DNA of 64,000 nt from Devosia sp. XK-2 (GCF_037113415.1 NZ_CP146608.1:392501-456500), one strand, 5' to 3'. Numbered from the stretch's first letter, positions 25,070-35,266 are shown. Program-made: numbers and translations. The notes: generated by a model not told the origin, from the letters alone.

Positions 25070-25744
25070 TTACTCGAGCGCAGCGAAACGTTCGACCAGA
25101 TCGGTGGCGCCGGAGACGATCAGCAGGTCGCCGGGCTGGATCACGGTTTCGGGCCTGGCATAGGTGAAGTCGGTCCGCGGCCGTTTCACGCCCACGACCG
25201 TGACGCCGTATTTACTGCGCAGTGCGGATTCGGCGAGTGTCTTGTTGAAGCTCTCCCTGGGGGCGCGCGTCTTGACGATGGCGAAGCCGTCATCGAATTC
25301 GATGAAGTCGATCATCTGCCCGGTGACCAAATGCGCGACACGCTCTCCCATGGCTGCTTCGGGATAGATGACGTGATGCGCGCCGGTCCGCTCGAGCAGG
25401 CGCCCGTGCTTGGAGCTCAGCGCCTTGGCCCAGATATCGGGCACCTTGAGCTCGCTGAGGGCCAGCACCGTCATCAGGCTGGCTTCGATATCGGTGCCGA
25501 TACCGACCACGGCCTTCTCGAAATCGGCGACGCCGAGACGCTTGAGCGTATCCGAATTAGTGGTGTCGGCCTGGACCACGTGGGTGAGCCGGTTGGCCCA
25601 GGACTGGACGATGGCCGCGTCCTCGTCGATGGCCAGCACTTCGTGGCCGAGACGGATCAGAGAATCGGCCACCGCGCCGCCGAAGCGGCCAAGGCCGATG
25701 ACAAGCACGCTGCCGGGCGTTGCTGTAGCGGGTTTTTTAGCCAA
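25070..25744 (-). CDS. ktrA: TrkA-family K+ uptake regulator subunit (KtrA)
   Basis: Cytoplasmic RCK ring subunit gating the KtrB channel. An RCK-N Rossmann domain (VLVIGLGRFGGAVADSLIRL, with the GxGxxG motif and acidic AIDED strand end) binds nucleotide; the RCK-C domain follows from about residue 140. 224 residues is normal. The start chosen is TTG 25744, which lies 8 bp inside the ktrB end after a GAGGAG; the longer frame to 25828 is antisense-free but lacks family sequence. Co-translated with ktrB. Confidence 0.88.
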   Translation of the reverse strand: MAKKPATATPGSVLVIGLGRFGGAVADSLIRLGHEVLAIDEDAAIVQSWANRLTHVVQADTTNSDTLKRLGVADFEKAVVGIGTDIEASLMTVLALSELKVPDIWAKALSSKHGRLLERTGAHHVIYPEAAMGERVAHLVTGQMIDFIEFDDGFAIVKTRAPRESFNKTLAESALRSKYGVTVVGVKRPRTDFTYARPETVIQPGDLLIVSGATDLVERFAALE

Positions 25745-27068
25745 CGATGGGGCGCTCCTCGGGATATCGGTAAGGCCGCTGGAATTGCTTGAGGGCCAGT
25801 CCGGTCGCCACGGTGATGGTGCCGACACGGCCCACGAACATCAGGGCAACCAGGGTCAGCTCGGCCGAGGGTGGCAGGCTGGCGGTTATGCCGGTCGACA
25901 GGCCCACTGTAGCGAAGGCGGAGATGGTTTCAAACAGCACCTGCTCGAGTGGAAACGAGGTGACCGAAAGCAGGTGCAGCGTCGCCAGCGCGATGGCGAT
26001 GGAGGCGAGTACGATCAGAGTCAGCGCTTGTCGCAGCACATCGGTCGAGAACCGGCGATTGAAGGCTGTGGTGTCGGTCTCGCCGCGGATTTCGGCCCAC
26101 ACCGCAAGGGCCAGGATGAAAACGGTGGACACCTTGATGCCGCCGGCGGTGCCGGCGCTGCCGCCACCGATGAACATCAGCATATCGGTTACCGCCAGCG
26201 TTTCGGTCCGCAGCGCGCCGATATCGACGGAATTGAAACCGGCGGTGCGCGTCATGACCGAATGAAACAGCGCGTCGAGCAGGCGTTCGGGCAGCGACAC
26301 CAGGGTCAGTGTGCCCTCTGCTGCTGATTCGTAGGCAAGAACAGTGACGGTGCCGATCACGATCAGCACGACAGTTCCCAGCAGCGTGATCTTGGTGTGC
26401 ACCGACCATTTCGCGGGCTGCCAGAGCTGACGCTTGAGATCGGCAATGACCGGGAAACCGATACCGCCGACAATGACCGCCAGCATGATGGGGCTGAGAA
26501 ACAGCCAGTCATCGGCAAAGCCAATCAGGCTGTCCGAATAGGTCGAGAATCCCGCATTGTTGAAGGCGGAGATGGCGTGGAAGAGCCCGTTCCAGATCGC
26601 CACCGGCATAGTTTCGCCGTAGTGCCAGTGGAGGCGCGATGCCAGGATCGCCCAGATGGCCAGCTCGACCACGATGGTCACGACAAAGATGAGACGGAGC
26701 ACACCCGTCACGTCCCCCAGGTCCAGTGTGCGGGTTTCGGCCTGGGCGATCATGCGAGTCCGCAGCCCCAGGCGGCGGCTGATCAGCACCCCGAGAAGGG
26801 TGCTGCCGGTCATGATGCCGAAGCCGCCGATCTGGATCAGGACCAGGATCACGGCCTGGCCGAAGGGCGTCCAATAGGTCGGGGTATCCACGACAATGAG
26901 ACCGGTGACACACACGGCAGAGGTCGCGGTGAACAGGGCAGTGATGAAATCTGCGCCGCCGGGGCCAACCCTGGCGACCGGAAGCAACAGCAGCAGCGTG
27001 CCAATGGCGATGGTGGCGAGAAACGCCAGCGGGACCAGGCGCGCGGGATGTTGCAGGGACGATCTCAA
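25737..27068 (-). CDS. ktrB: TrkH/KtrB-family K+ transporter subunit
   Basis: Integral membrane K+ (or Na+-coupled K+) channel-like transporter of 443 residues. Four P-loops can be seen with their filter glycines: AVCVTGLIVVD, FNNAGFSTY, TRTAGFNSVD and FATVGLSTG; GGGSAGTAGGIK is the gating-loop region. TTG start at 27068 follows GAGAAGG. The gene is divergent from kdpF, so the 145-bp gap holds both potassium-responsive promoters. Together with ktrA it gives moderate-affinity uptake beside the high-affinity Kdp pump. Confidence 0.93.
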   Translation of the reverse strand: MRSSLQHPARLVPLAFLATIAIGTLLLLLPVARVGPGGADFITALFTATSAVCVTGLIVVDTPTYWTPFGQAVILVLIQIGGFGIMTGSTLLGVLISRRLGLRTRMIAQAETRTLDLGDVTGVLRLIFVVTIVVELAIWAILASRLHWHYGETMPVAIWNGLFHAISAFNNAGFSTYSDSLIGFADDWLFLSPIMLAVIVGGIGFPVIADLKRQLWQPAKWSVHTKITLLGTVVLIVIGTVTVLAYESAAEGTLTLVSLPERLLDALFHSVMTRTAGFNSVDIGALRTETLAVTDMLMFIGGGSAGTAGGIKVSTVFILALAVWAEIRGETDTTAFNRRFSTDVLRQALTLIVLASIAIALATLHLLSVTSFPLEQVLFETISAFATVGLSTGITASLPPSAELTLVALMFVGRVGTITVATGLALKQFQRPYRYPEERPIVG

Positions 27069-27121
27069 GCTCGGCCTTCTCGTTCATGACCGGTGCAGGC
27101 AGCAGCCGGGTGCGGCGTGAC

Positions 27122-27137
27122 TTTATGCTTTTCTTAT
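27122..27137 (+). promoter_or_regulatory. KdpE-box-like T-rich site upstream of kdp
   Basis: TTTATGCTTTTCTTAT closely resembles the T-rich KdpE-binding sequence upstream of the E. coli kdpFABC promoter (TTTATACTTTTTTTA, from memory). It lies about 77 bases before the first small ORF of the kdp operon, whose own kdpDE genes are downstream. Match judged by eye only. Confidence 0.5.
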
Positions 27138-27191
27138 GGCCGGGCCAAACCTTCCGGATGGAATTTTTACGCGTGACGGGAGCATTGGAAC

Positions 27192-27209
27192 ACCTCCATC
27201 CATGGAGGT
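27192..27209 (+). promoter_or_regulatory. hairpin covering the first ribosome-binding site of the kdp operon
   Basis: ACCTCCAT at 27192-27199 and ATGGAGGT at 27202-27209 are perfect inverse copies. As RNA this gives a 7-bp stem with a TCCA loop whose 3' arm is the GGAGG Shine-Dalgarno of the small ORF at 27214, so ribosome access would be blocked when it folds. As DNA it is also an 18-bp near-palindrome that could bind a protein. Confidence 0.6.
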
Positions 27210-27213
27210 AACC

Positions 27214-27297
27214 ATGCCTGACCTTATCTATCTCACCATCGTTGTGGCCGCCTTTTTCGGGCTTCTTGCCTATGCGCGCGGCCTGGCGCGCCTGTGA
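27214..27297 (+). CDS. 27-residue single-helix membrane peptide upstream of kdpF
   Basis: MPDLIYLTIVVAAFFGLLAY then ARGLARL: one membrane helix with a short basic tail, placed after GGAGGTAACC and stopping 7 bp before kdpF. Small membrane peptides of this shape (start DLIY, end RL) recur just before kdpF in Proteobacteria, from memory; function is unknown, perhaps a Kdp accessory subunit. An in-frame ATG at 27202 would add four residues but lies within the hairpin, upstream of the Shine-Dalgarno. Confidence 0.6.
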   Translation: MPDLIYLTIVVAAFFGLLAYARGLARL

Positions 27298-27304
27298 GGC
27301 CGCT

Positions 27305-27385
27305 ATGCTGCTCATTGCCTTTCTCATCGTCCTGGGCCTGGCCGGTTATTTGCTGGCGACCTTGATCGCGCCCGAGCGCTTCTGA
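27305..27385 (+). CDS. kdpF: K+-transporting ATPase subunit KdpF
   Basis: 26-residue peptide MLLIAFLIVLGLAGYLLATL-IAPERF. The single helix and the C-terminal 'L..PERF' are the KdpF signature. In the Kdp pump it stabilises the KdpABC complex in the inner membrane. It lies between the other micro-ORF and kdpA, 27 bp before kdpA, and is too short for usual gene callers. Confidence 0.85.
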   Translation: MLLIAFLIVLGLAGYLLATLIAPERF

Positions 27386-27412
27386 ACTCATTCTCCCCAA
27401 GGAGATTTCATA

Positions 27413-29122
27413 ATGACCTGGCAAGGCTGGCTGCAAATCGGCCTCGTACTCGCCCTCGTTGCCGCGGCCATCAAGCCGCTCGGGCTCTACATGGCCCACG
27501 TCTTCGGCGGCGAACGAACCATTCTTTCGCCCGTGCTCGGCCCCATCGAGCGCGGCTTCTTCCGTCTGTCCGGACTCGACCCCAAAGTCGAGCAGACCTG
27601 GCTGGGCTATGTCACCGGCGTATTGCTGTTCAGCCTGTTCGGCGTGCTGTTGCTTTATGCGCTGCTGCGGCTGCAAGGCGGCCTGCCACTCAACCCGCAG
27701 GGTTTTGCGGGCCTGGCGCCAGACCTGGCCTTCAACACCGCGGTCAGCTTCGTCACCAATACCAACTGGCAGTCCTATGGTGGCGAGACGACGATGAGCC
27801 ACCTCAGCCAGATGCTGGGCCTGACGGTGCAGAATTTTGTCTCAGCGGCGACCGGCATCGCCATTGCGGTCGCTGTTTCGCGCGCCTTTGCCCGCGCCGG
27901 CGTCGACCGCATCGGCAATTTCTGGGTCGACCTCACACGCGCCACGCTCTACGTGCTGCTGCCCATCGCCATCGTCGTCGCCCTGGCCTTCGCGGCCCTG
28001 GGCATGCCGCAGACGCTGGAGGGATCGGTGGCGGCAACCACGCTCGAAGGCGCCAACCAGACCATTGCCATGGGCCCCATGGCCAGCCAGGAAGCGATCA
28101 AGCAGCTCGGCACCAATGGGGGCGGCTTCATGAACGTCAATGCCGCCCATCCGTTCGAGAACCCCAATGCCTTCTCGAACTACCTCGCCATCTTCTCCAT
28201 GCTCGCGATCTCGTCGGCCGTGGTCTACACCTTCGGGCAGATCGCCGGCAGCCGGCGGCAGGCCTGGGCCTTGCTCTCGGCCATGGCGGTGCTGCTCGTC
28301 ATCGGCATCGGCGCCATCTACTGGGCCGAAACGGCGGGCAATCCGATCCACATTGCCGCCGGGCTCGATCCGGCACTGGGCAATATGGAAGGCAAGGAAG
28401 TGCGTTTCGGCCAGGCCATGACCGCGCTCTATGCGGCCGTGACCACTGGCCTGTCCAATGGCGGCGTCAATGCCATGCATTCCTCGCTGACGCCCCTGGG
28501 TGGCCTTGTGCCCCTGTTCCTGATCCAGCTGGGTGAAGTGCTGCCCGGCGGGGTGGGCTCGGGGCTCTACGGCATGGTGGTCTTTGCCATCCTTACCGTC
28601 TTCGTGGCCGGGCTCATGGTGGGCCGCACCCCCGAATTCCTGGGCAAGAAGATCGAGGCACGCGAGATGAAGCTGGCGATGCTCGCCGTTCTCATCCTGC
28701 CCCTGGCCATTCTGGGCTTCTCGGCGGTTGCCGCCGTGATCCCAGCGGGCCTTGCTGGTCCTGCCAATGCGGGGCCGCATGGGCTGACCGAAATCCTCTA
28801 TGCCTATTCCTCGGCTGCGGGGAACAACGGCTCGGCCTTTGCCGGCCTCTCCGCCAACTCGCCCTGGTACAATACCACGCTGGGGCTGGCCATGCTGACC
28901 GGGCGCTTCGCCTATATCGTGCCTGTGCTGGCCATTGCCGGCTCGCTCGCCCGCAAGCCCAAGGTGCCGGCCTCATCGGGCACTTTCCCGACCGACGGGC
29001 CGCTGTTTGTCGGCCTGCTTATCGGCATCATCCTCATTCTGGGCGGGTTGCAGTTCTTCCCCGCGCTCGCCCTCGGACCGATCCTCGAGCATGTGCTCAT
29101 GCTCGCCGGCCAGACCTACTAG
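27413..29122 (+). CDS. kdpA: K+-transporting ATPase, channel subunit KdpA
   Basis: Potassium-selective translocating subunit of the Kdp P-type pump, 569 residues and ten or so membrane segments. Filter regions are visible: [47 protein letters not shown] and [12 protein letters not shown], each with the conserved glycine. ATG 27413 follows AAGGAGA. Ten bases separate it from kdpB, so the operon is tightly coupled. Confidence 0.97.
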   Translation: MTWQGWLQIGLVLALVAAAIKPLGLYMAHVFGGERTILSPVLGPIERGFFRLSGLDPKVEQTWLGYVTGVLLFSLFGVLLLYALLRLQGGLPLNPQGFAGLAPDLAFNTAVSFVTNTNWQSYGGETTMSHLSQMLGLTVQNFVSAATGIAIAVAVSRAFARAGVDRIGNFWVDLTRATLYVLLPIAIVVALAFAALGMPQTLEGSVAATTLEGANQTIAMGPMASQEAIKQLGTNGGGFMNVNAAHPFENPNAFSNYLAIFSMLAISSAVVYTFGQIAGSRRQAWALLSAMAVLLVIGIGAIYWAETAGNPIHIAAGLDPALGNMEGKEVRFGQAMTALYAAVTTGLSNGGVNAMHSSLTPLGGLVPLFLIQLGEVLPGGVGSGLYGMVVFAILTVFVAGLMVGRTPEFLGKKIEAREMKLAMLAVLILPLAILGFSAVAAVIPAGLAGPANAGPHGLTEILYAYSSAAGNNGSAFAGLSANSPWYNTTLGLAMLTGRFAYIVPVLAIAGSLARKPKVPASSGTFPTDGPLFVGLLIGIILILGGLQFFPALALGPILEHVLMLAGQTY

Positions 29123-29132
29123 GAGACAATCC

Positions 29133-31184
29133 ATGTCAACGATTGCTGCGACGCCTTCGGTCTTCGATCCGGCCATTCTGTTGCCGGCCCTGCGCGATGC
29201 GCTGCTCAAGCTGGACCCGCGCCAGCTGGTCCGCAACCCCGTGATCTTCGTCACCGAAGTGGTAGCCCTCGTGGTCACGCTGCTCTGGCTCCAGGAACTG
29301 GCGACCGGCATCGGCGCTCCGGCCTTTTCCGGCCAGATCGCGGCTTGGCTGTGGTTCACGGTGCTGTTCGCCAACTTTGCCGAAGCCGTGGCCGAAGGGC
29401 GCGGCAAGGCGCAGGCGGAGAGCCTCAAGCGCGGTAAGGCCGACCTTTTTGCCAAGAAGCTGCTCCGCCCCGCCGATGATGCGGACACGGCGTCGGAGGT
29501 CATTCCGGCCACAGCGCTGAAGGTCGGCGACATCGTGCTCGTCGAGGCCGGCGACATCATCCCGGGTGATGGCGACGTGATTGCCGGCGTCGCTTCGGTC
29601 AACGAAAGCGCCATTACGGGCGAATCCGCGCCAGTGATCCGTGAAAGTGGCGGCGACCGTTCGGCCGTCACCGGCGGGACGCAGATCATCTCGGATTGGC
29701 TCAGGATCCGCATCAGCACCAAGCCCGGCGAAAGCTTCGTCGATCGCATGATCGGGCTGATCGAAGGCGCCAAGCGGCAGAAGACCCTCAACGAGATCGC
29801 CCTCTCGATCCTGCTCTCGGGCCTGACGCTGGTCTTCCTGATCGCGGTGGTGACGCTGTATGGCCTGGCGCTCTATTCGGGCACCGACCTGTCGCTGGCC
29901 GTACTGGCGGCACTGCTTGTGACCTTGATCCCCACCACGATCGGCGGGCTGCTCTCGGCCATTGGCATTGCCGGCATGGACAGGCTCATCCGCTTCAACG
30001 TCGTGGCCACGTCCGGCCGCGCCGTGGAAGCCGCAGGCGACGTCGACACGCTGCTGCTCGACAAGACCGGCACCATCACCTTCGGCAACCGCATGGCCAG
30101 CGAATTCCTGCCGGTCAGCGGCGTCGACGAGACCGAGCTGGCCCGGGCCGTGCTACTGTCGAGCCTTGCCGACGAAACGGCGGAAGGTCGTTCGATCGTC
30201 GCCCTCGCCAAGTCCGACTATGGCCTCACTGAGCCGGCGGTCGGCACGGGCAAGGCCATCCCGTTCTCGGCCCAGACGCGTATCTCGGGCATCGACATCG
30301 ACGGCCGGGAGATCCGCAAGGGCGCTGTGGATGCGGTGCTCAAGTTCGTCGGCATCGACAAGTCGCAGGCGCCGGCCGAGTTCAACGCGGCGGTTGACCG
30401 GGTAGCGCGGACCGGCGGCACGCCGTTGGGCGTCGCCGAGGGACGCAAGCTGCTGGGCGTTATCCACCTCAAGGACGTCGTAAAGCCCGGCATCAAGGAG
30501 CGCTTCGCCGCCCTGCGCGCGATGGGCATCAAGACGGTGATGGTCACCGGCGACAATCCCGTCACCGCCGCCGCGATCGCGTCGGAAGCCGGTGTCGACG
30601 ATTTTCTCGCCGAAGCCACGCCCGAGCAGAAGCTCGACTACATCCGGCGCGAACAGGAAGGCGGGCGGCTGATCGCAATGTGCGGCGACGGCACCAATGA
30701 CGCGCCTGCGCTGGCCCAGGCCGATGTCGGCGTTGCCATGCAATCGGGCACCCAGGCGGCCCGCGAGGCGGGCAATATGGTCGACCTCGATTCCAGCCCC
30801 ACCAAGCTCATCGAGATCGTCGAGATCGGCAAACAGATCCTGATGACGCGCGGGTCGCTCACCACCTTCTCCATCGCCAATGACGTGGCCAAGTATTTCG
30901 CCATCATTCCGGCCCTGTTCATCGCCACCTATCCCGAACTGGGGGCGCTGAACGTCATGGGCCTGGCTTCGCCGGAATCGGCCATTCTCTCGGCGGTGAT
31001 CTTCAACGCGCTGATCATCGTGGTGCTGATCCCGCTGGCCCTCAAGGGCGTGGCCTATCGGCCGGTCGGGGCTGCCGCACTGCTGCGCCGGAACCTGCTG
31101 ATCTACGGTCTTGGCGGGTTGGTCGCTCCCTTTATCGGCATCAAGGTCGTCGACCTGGCCATCAGCGCCCTCAATCTCGTCTAG
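29133..31184 (+). CDS. kdpB: K+-transporting ATPase, catalytic subunit KdpB
   Basis: P-type ATPase subunit that hydrolyses ATP to drive K+ uptake, 683 residues. The phosphorylated Asp310 lies in [12 protein letters not shown]; the actuator-domain motif (A)TGESAPV and the hinge [16 protein letters not shown] are intact. Several membrane helices flank the cytoplasmic domains. ATG 29133 follows AGGAGA; the same frame stays open to 28935 inside kdpA but that part is shadow. Confidence 0.97.
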   Translation: MSTIAATPSVFDPAILLPALRDALLKLDPRQLVRNPVIFVTEVVALVVTLLWLQELATGIGAPAFSGQIAAWLWFTVLFANFAEAVAEGRGKAQAESLKRGKADLFAKKLLRPADDADTASEVIPATALKVGDIVLVEAGDIIPGDGDVIAGVASVNESAITGESAPVIRESGGDRSAVTGGTQIISDWLRIRISTKPGESFVDRMIGLIEGAKRQKTLNEIALSILLSGLTLVFLIAVVTLYGLALYSGTDLSLAVLAALLVTLIPTTIGGLLSAIGIAGMDRLIRFNVVATSGRAVEAAGDVDTLLLDKTGTITFGNRMASEFLPVSGVDETELARAVLLSSLADETAEGRSIVALAKSDYGLTEPAVGTGKAIPFSAQTRISGIDIDGREIRKGAVDAVLKFVGIDKSQAPAEFNAAVDRVARTGGTPLGVAEGRKLLGVIHLKDVVKPGIKERFAALRAMGIKTVMVTGDNPVTAAAIASEAGVDDFLAEATPEQKLDYIRREQEGGRLIAMCGDGTNDAPALAQADVGVAMQSGTQAAREAGNMVDLDSSPTKLIEIVEIGKQILMTRGSLTTFSIANDVAKYFAIIPALFIATYPELGALNVMGLASPESAILSAVIFNALIIVVLIPLALKGVAYRPVGAAALLRRNLLIYGLGGLVAPFIGIKVVDLAISALNLV

Positions 31185-31194
31185 GAGAAGAGCC

Positions 31195-31761
31195 ATGTTG
31201 CTTGCACAAATCCGTCCGGCCCTGGTGCTGCTGGTGCTCCTGAGCCTGGTCACGGGCCTCGCCTATCCCCTCGCCATAGCGGGCGTCGCTCAGTTGGCCC
31301 TTCCCGCGCAGGCCAATGGCAGCCTCGTCAGCCGCGATGGTGTCGTCGTTGGTTCGAGCCTCATCGGGCAGGGCTTTGCAGGAGACGGCTACTTTCATCC
31401 CCGTCCTTCGGCGGTCGGCTATGATGCCAGCACGTCGAGCGGTACCAATCTTGGCGCGACTTCGGCGACCCTGGCCGCCGACGTGGCTGCCCGGGTGGCA
31501 GAACTGGACGGCGCGGGCGCCCCGGTGCCCGCCGATGCCGCCACGGCTTCGGGTTCCGGTCTCGATCCGCATATCACCCCTGCCTTTGCCCGGTTGCAGG
31601 TGGAACGCGTTGCCGCCGCGCGTGACCTTGACCAAGCTCAGGTGACTGATCTCGTCGCCCGGCATATCCAATGGCCGCTGCTCGGAATCTTGGGCGAGCC
31701 AGTGGTCAACGTGCTAGAGCTGAACCTGGCGCTGGATGATCTGGGAAGCGGTGAGACCTGA
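31195..31761 (+). CDS. kdpC: K+-transporting ATPase subunit KdpC
   Basis: Single-span periplasmic subunit of 188 residues. An N-terminal helix (ALVLLVLLSLVTGLAYPLAI) is followed by GSSLIGQGFAGDGYFHPRPSA, 'YDASTSSGTNLGAT' and SGSGLDPHITP, all KdpC hallmarks. It is thought to raise affinity for K+ or ATP in the complex. Ten bases after kdpB; its stop abuts the kdpD start. Confidence 0.95.
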   Translation: MLLAQIRPALVLLVLLSLVTGLAYPLAIAGVAQLALPAQANGSLVSRDGVVVGSSLIGQGFAGDGYFHPRPSAVGYDASTSSGTNLGATSATLAADVAARVAELDGAGAPVPADAATASGSGLDPHITPAFARLQVERVAAARDLDQAQVTDLVARHIQWPLLGILGEPVVNVLELNLALDDLGSGET

Positions 31762-34446
31762 ATGAGCGACACAAGGGACACGGGGCGCCCCGATCCCGGG
31801 GCCCTGCTCAAGCTTGCCGCCGGCGAAGGCCGCGGCAAGCTCACCATTTTCCTCGGTGCGGCGCCGGGCGTGGGCAAGACTTATGCGATGCTCTCCCGCG
31901 CCCAGCAGCGCCGCGCCGCCGGCGCCGAAATCGTCGTGGGCCTGGCCGAGACCCATGGCCGCAGCGAGACCGCACGCCTGCTCGAAGGGCTGGAGGTGCT
32001 GCCGCGGCGCCAGGGCGAACATTCGGGCAAAACCTATGACGAGTTCGATCTCGACGCCGCGCTCAAACGCAAGCCGGCCATCATCATCGTCGACGAATTG
32101 GCCCATTCCAACGATGCCGGCGCCCGCCACCCCAAGCGCTACCAGGATATTGCCGAGCTGATCGATGCTGGCATCGACGTGTGGACTGCGCTCAATGTCC
32201 AGCATCTGGAAAGCCAGGCAGATCTGGTGGCCCGAATTTCCGGTGTGCCGGTACGCGAAACCGTACCCGACGTGGTGCTGCAGCGCGCCGACGAAGTCGT
32301 GCTGGTCGACCTGCCCCCGGCCGAACTGATCCAGCGTCTCAAGGAAGGCAAAGTGTACCTCCCTGAAAACGCGAACCGCGCTGCCGACAAGTTCTTCCGG
32401 CCTGAAAACCTGACGGCTTTGCGCGAACTGGCCCTGCGGCGCACGGCCAATCGGGTCGATGACCAGATGGCCGATATCTGGCGGCAGCAGGCGCTGGAGG
32501 GGCCCTGGGTCACTGGCGAGCGGCTGCTGGTGTGCGTGGGGCCCGACCCTCTGTCCGAAAAGGTGGTGCGGACGGCCAGCCGCATAGCGCTGGGTCTCAA
32601 TGCCCGCTGGATCGTGGTCGCCCTGTCGCGCAGCGCCGACCCGATCCTTGATGCGGACAGGTCGGCGCGCCTCGAGGCGACACTGGTGCTGGCCGAACAA
32701 TTGGGGGGTGAGGTCCGCCGGGTGATTGCCGACGACTTTGTCGCCGAGATCGTGCGCGTCGCCCGGCGGGAAAACGTGACCCAGGTCGTGATCGGGCGTC
32801 CGCGGGCCAGCTTTCCCATGCGCATCTTCAAGCAATCCCTGCCGGACAGGCTGATTGGGGTCCTGGATGGGGTTGGGGTCCACCTGGTGTCGGAAGGCGC
32901 CGGTGGGACAAGCAGAAAATTGCGGTTCCGCAGGCGCCACCTGCCAGAATGGGTGGCCAGCCTTGGCATTCCGGTGGCGACGGCCGGGGCCATCACCGTG
33001 CTGGGCCTGGGCCTGTCACAGGTGGTGGTGCTGCAGAACCTATCGATCCTCTACCTCCTGGCGGTGCTGGTTTCGGCCATCCTGGCGGGTCGCTTTGCGG
33101 CCCTGCTGGCTGCGGGGCTGTCCTTCCTGGCCTACAATTTCTTCTTCATCGAACCTGTGCGCACCTTCACCATCGCCAAGCCGCACGAGGTGCTGGCGTT
33201 GCTGATCTTCGTCGTGGTGGCGGTGGTCACCGGTACCCTGGCTGCGCGGTTGCGCGAGCAGATCGATCGCGCCCGCCAGGCAGTCAGGAGCACTCAGGCG
33301 CTTTATGATTTCTCGCGCAAGCTCTCGGCCGCTTATGGCGTGGACGGCGCCCTGACTGCGACCACAGCGCAGCTTAGCGCCATGCTGGGGCTGCCCGCGG
33401 TGGCGCTGGCCAAGGAGGACGGGGGGGAATTCGAGATGCAGGTTGCCTGGCCGCCCGACCAGACCCTGGACGAGGCGGCAATGACCGCCGCGCGGTGGGC
33501 GTATGACAAGCGGGAGCCCGCCGGCTACATGACTGGCACCTTGCCCAACGTTCCCTACCTCTTTTTGCCCATCCGCTCCGACCAGCGCATGGCCGGGGTC
33601 GCCGGCCTGCGGCTCGCCCCCGATCATGGTCCGTTGACACCGGACGAAGAGAGGCAGGTTGCGGCGGTGCTCGAACAAGCGGTGATTGCCATCGACCGGG
33701 CAAGGCTTGTGCGCGAAAATGCCCGCGCCGCCGTCGCCCAGGAGGGTGAAAAGCTGCAGGTAGCCCTCCTGTCCTCGCTTTCGCACGACCTGCGCACGCC
33801 ACTGGCCTCGATCACCGGATCCGTCACCACCCTGCGGCAACTCGGCGAGCGCATGGATGCTGAAACGCGTTCGGACCTGCTTGCGACCGTCGAAGAGGAG
33901 ACCGCTCGCCTCACCCGTTTCGTGGGCAATCTCTTCGACATGACGCGCATCGAGTCCGGTTTGCTCAAGGCCCGGCGAGAGCCAGTGGACCTGCGGGCCC
34001 TGGTCGGCGAAGTCACCGAAAGGATGGCTCGGCTCGATCCCCGTCTGCGTGTCGAAACCAGCGCCGCCGACGCCATGCCGCTTGCTCTTGCCGATCCCGG
34101 CCTGTTGGAACAGGTACTTTTCAACCTCTTCGACAATGCCCGCAAATATGCTGGTACTGACCAGCCCCTCGGTGTCTATCTCCGGCGCGACGGCAAGGAA
34201 GCGGTGATCAGCGTGACCGATCAGGGCAAGGGCATTCCCACCGATGAGCTCGAACTCATCTTCGAGAAATTCTATCGGCGGGCCAAGGGGGATGGCCGAC
34301 CCGCCGGCACCGGCCTTGGCCTCTCCATTGCCCGCGGCTTCGTCTCTGCCATGGGCGGGACGATCAAGGCGGAAAGTCCTGCAGTCCGCAAGCGCGGGAC
34401 TCGGTTCATAATCCGCCTGCCTCTGGCGGAGGCCCCGACGCCATGA
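31762..34446 (+). CDS. kdpD: K+-sensing histidine kinase KdpD
   Basis: Sensor kinase of 894 residues. N-terminal KdpD domain with Walker A GAAPGVGKTYAML (about 33-45), a USP-like segment, four closely spaced membrane helices (about 395-500), a GAF-like region, then the kinase core with phospho-acceptor His675 in SLSHDLRTPLASI and N, G1 (DQGKGIPTDEL) and G2 (GTGLGLSIARG) boxes. It phosphorylates KdpE when K+ is low. Overlaps kdpE by 4 bp. Confidence 0.96.
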   Translation: MSDTRDTGRPDPGALLKLAAGEGRGKLTIFLGAAPGVGKTYAMLSRAQQRRAAGAEIVVGLAETHGRSETARLLEGLEVLPRRQGEHSGKTYDEFDLDAALKRKPAIIIVDELAHSNDAGARHPKRYQDIAELIDAGIDVWTALNVQHLESQADLVARISGVPVRETVPDVVLQRADEVVLVDLPPAELIQRLKEGKVYLPENANRAADKFFRPENLTALRELALRRTANRVDDQMADIWRQQALEGPWVTGERLLVCVGPDPLSEKVVRTASRIALGLNARWIVVALSRSADPILDADRSARLEATLVLAEQLGGEVRRVIADDFVAEIVRVARRENVTQVVIGRPRASFPMRIFKQSLPDRLIGVLDGVGVHLVSEGAGGTSRKLRFRRRHLPEWVASLGIPVATAGAITVLGLGLSQVVVLQNLSILYLLAVLVSAILAGRFAALLAAGLSFLAYNFFFIEPVRTFTIAKPHEVLALLIFVVVAVVTGTLAARLREQIDRARQAVRSTQALYDFSRKLSAAYGVDGALTATTAQLSAMLGLPAVALAKEDGGEFEMQVAWPPDQTLDEAAMTAARWAYDKREPAGYMTGTLPNVPYLFLPIRSDQRMAGVAGLRLAPDHGPLTPDEERQVAAVLEQAVIAIDRARLVRENARAAVAQEGEKLQVALLSSLSHDLRTPLASITGSVTTLRQLGERMDAETRSDLLATVEEETARLTRFVGNLFDMTRIESGLLKARREPVDLRALVGEVTERMARLDPRLRVETSAADAMPLALADPGLLEQVLFNLFDNARKYAGTDQPLGVYLRRDGKEAVISVTDQGKGIPTDELELIFEKFYRRAKGDGRPAGTGLGLSIARGFVSAMGGTIKAESPAVRKRGTRFIIRLPLAEAPTP

Positions 34447-35138
34447 CCGAGACCCGTATCCTCGTCGTTGACGATGAACCGCAAATCCAGCGCTTCCTCA
34501 AGCCGGCACTGATGGCCGTCGGCTATGATGTCGTGCAGGCCGGCACCGTGGCCGAAGCCAAACGTGCGATTGCCATGCAGGCGCCCGATGCCGTCGTGCT
34601 CGATCTCGGCCTGCCCGATGGCGACGGCAAGGAGGTGATTGCCACGGTCCGCGCCTTCTCCAGCGTGCCCATCATCGTGCTCTCCGCGCGCGACCAGGAA
34701 CGCGAAAAGATCGACGCCCTCGATCTGGGTGCCGACGACTATGTCGAAAAGCCATTCGGCATCGGCGAGTTGCTGGCCCGCATCCGCACGGCGTTGCGTC
34801 ACCAGGAACCAACACAAAGACGTCCGGATACAATTACGATCGGGCCCCTGACCATTGATGATGCGGCCCACCGCGTCGAGCGTGACGGTAAGGGCATCCA
34901 CCTGACGCCAAAGGAATACGATTTGTTGCTGCTGCTGGCTCGCAATGCCGGACGGGTCCTGATCCATCGACAGATTCTCAGCCAGATCTGGGGACCCGCC
35001 CATGCCGAGGATGTTCAATATCTTAGGGTGTTGATCGGCCAGCTCCGGGCCAAGATCGACCTGGGAGGGGGGCGGCCATCCCTGATCCGGAACGAAGCTG
35101 GTGTTGGCTATCGTCTGGAGCCAAATGGGGACGAGTGA
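34443..35138 (+). CDS. kdpE: response regulator KdpE
   Basis: OmpR/PhoB-type regulator of 231 residues. The receiver domain has the acidic pair in VVDDEPQI, phospho-acceptor Asp54 (VVLDLGLPDGDG) and Lys in YVEKPFG; the C-terminal winged helix (HLTPKEYDLLLLLARNAG... GVGYRL) binds DNA. Its likely target is the T-rich box at 27122-27137 upstream of the same operon. Last gene of kdp. Confidence 0.96.
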   Translation: MTETRILVVDDEPQIQRFLKPALMAVGYDVVQAGTVAEAKRAIAMQAPDAVVLDLGLPDGDGKEVIATVRAFSSVPIIVLSARDQEREKIDALDLGADDYVEKPFGIGELLARIRTALRHQEPTQRRPDTITIGPLTIDDAAHRVERDGKGIHLTPKEYDLLLLLARNAGRVLIHRQILSQIWGPAHAEDVQYLRVLIGQLRAKIDLGGGRPSLIRNEAGVGYRLEPNGDE

Positions 35139-35266
35139 AGTCAGAGAAGGATGCCTCAAAGGCTGTTCCTTAGGCGCTCGTCTGGCGGCGGCTTTCCCTC
35201 AAAGTTGAATAATACCCGACAGACCGCAAACGGCCCCCTTTGCGCCGTTGCATCTTGGGTATGCAG

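Noticed and set aside
26397..27089. Plus-strand frame of 230 codons, rich in Asp/His/Gln/Gly
   Set aside because: Antisense to ktrB; no hydrophobic core or known motif.
28935..29132. Upstream extension of kdpB
   Set aside because: Inside kdpA; ATG 29133 has AGGAGA and the family start.
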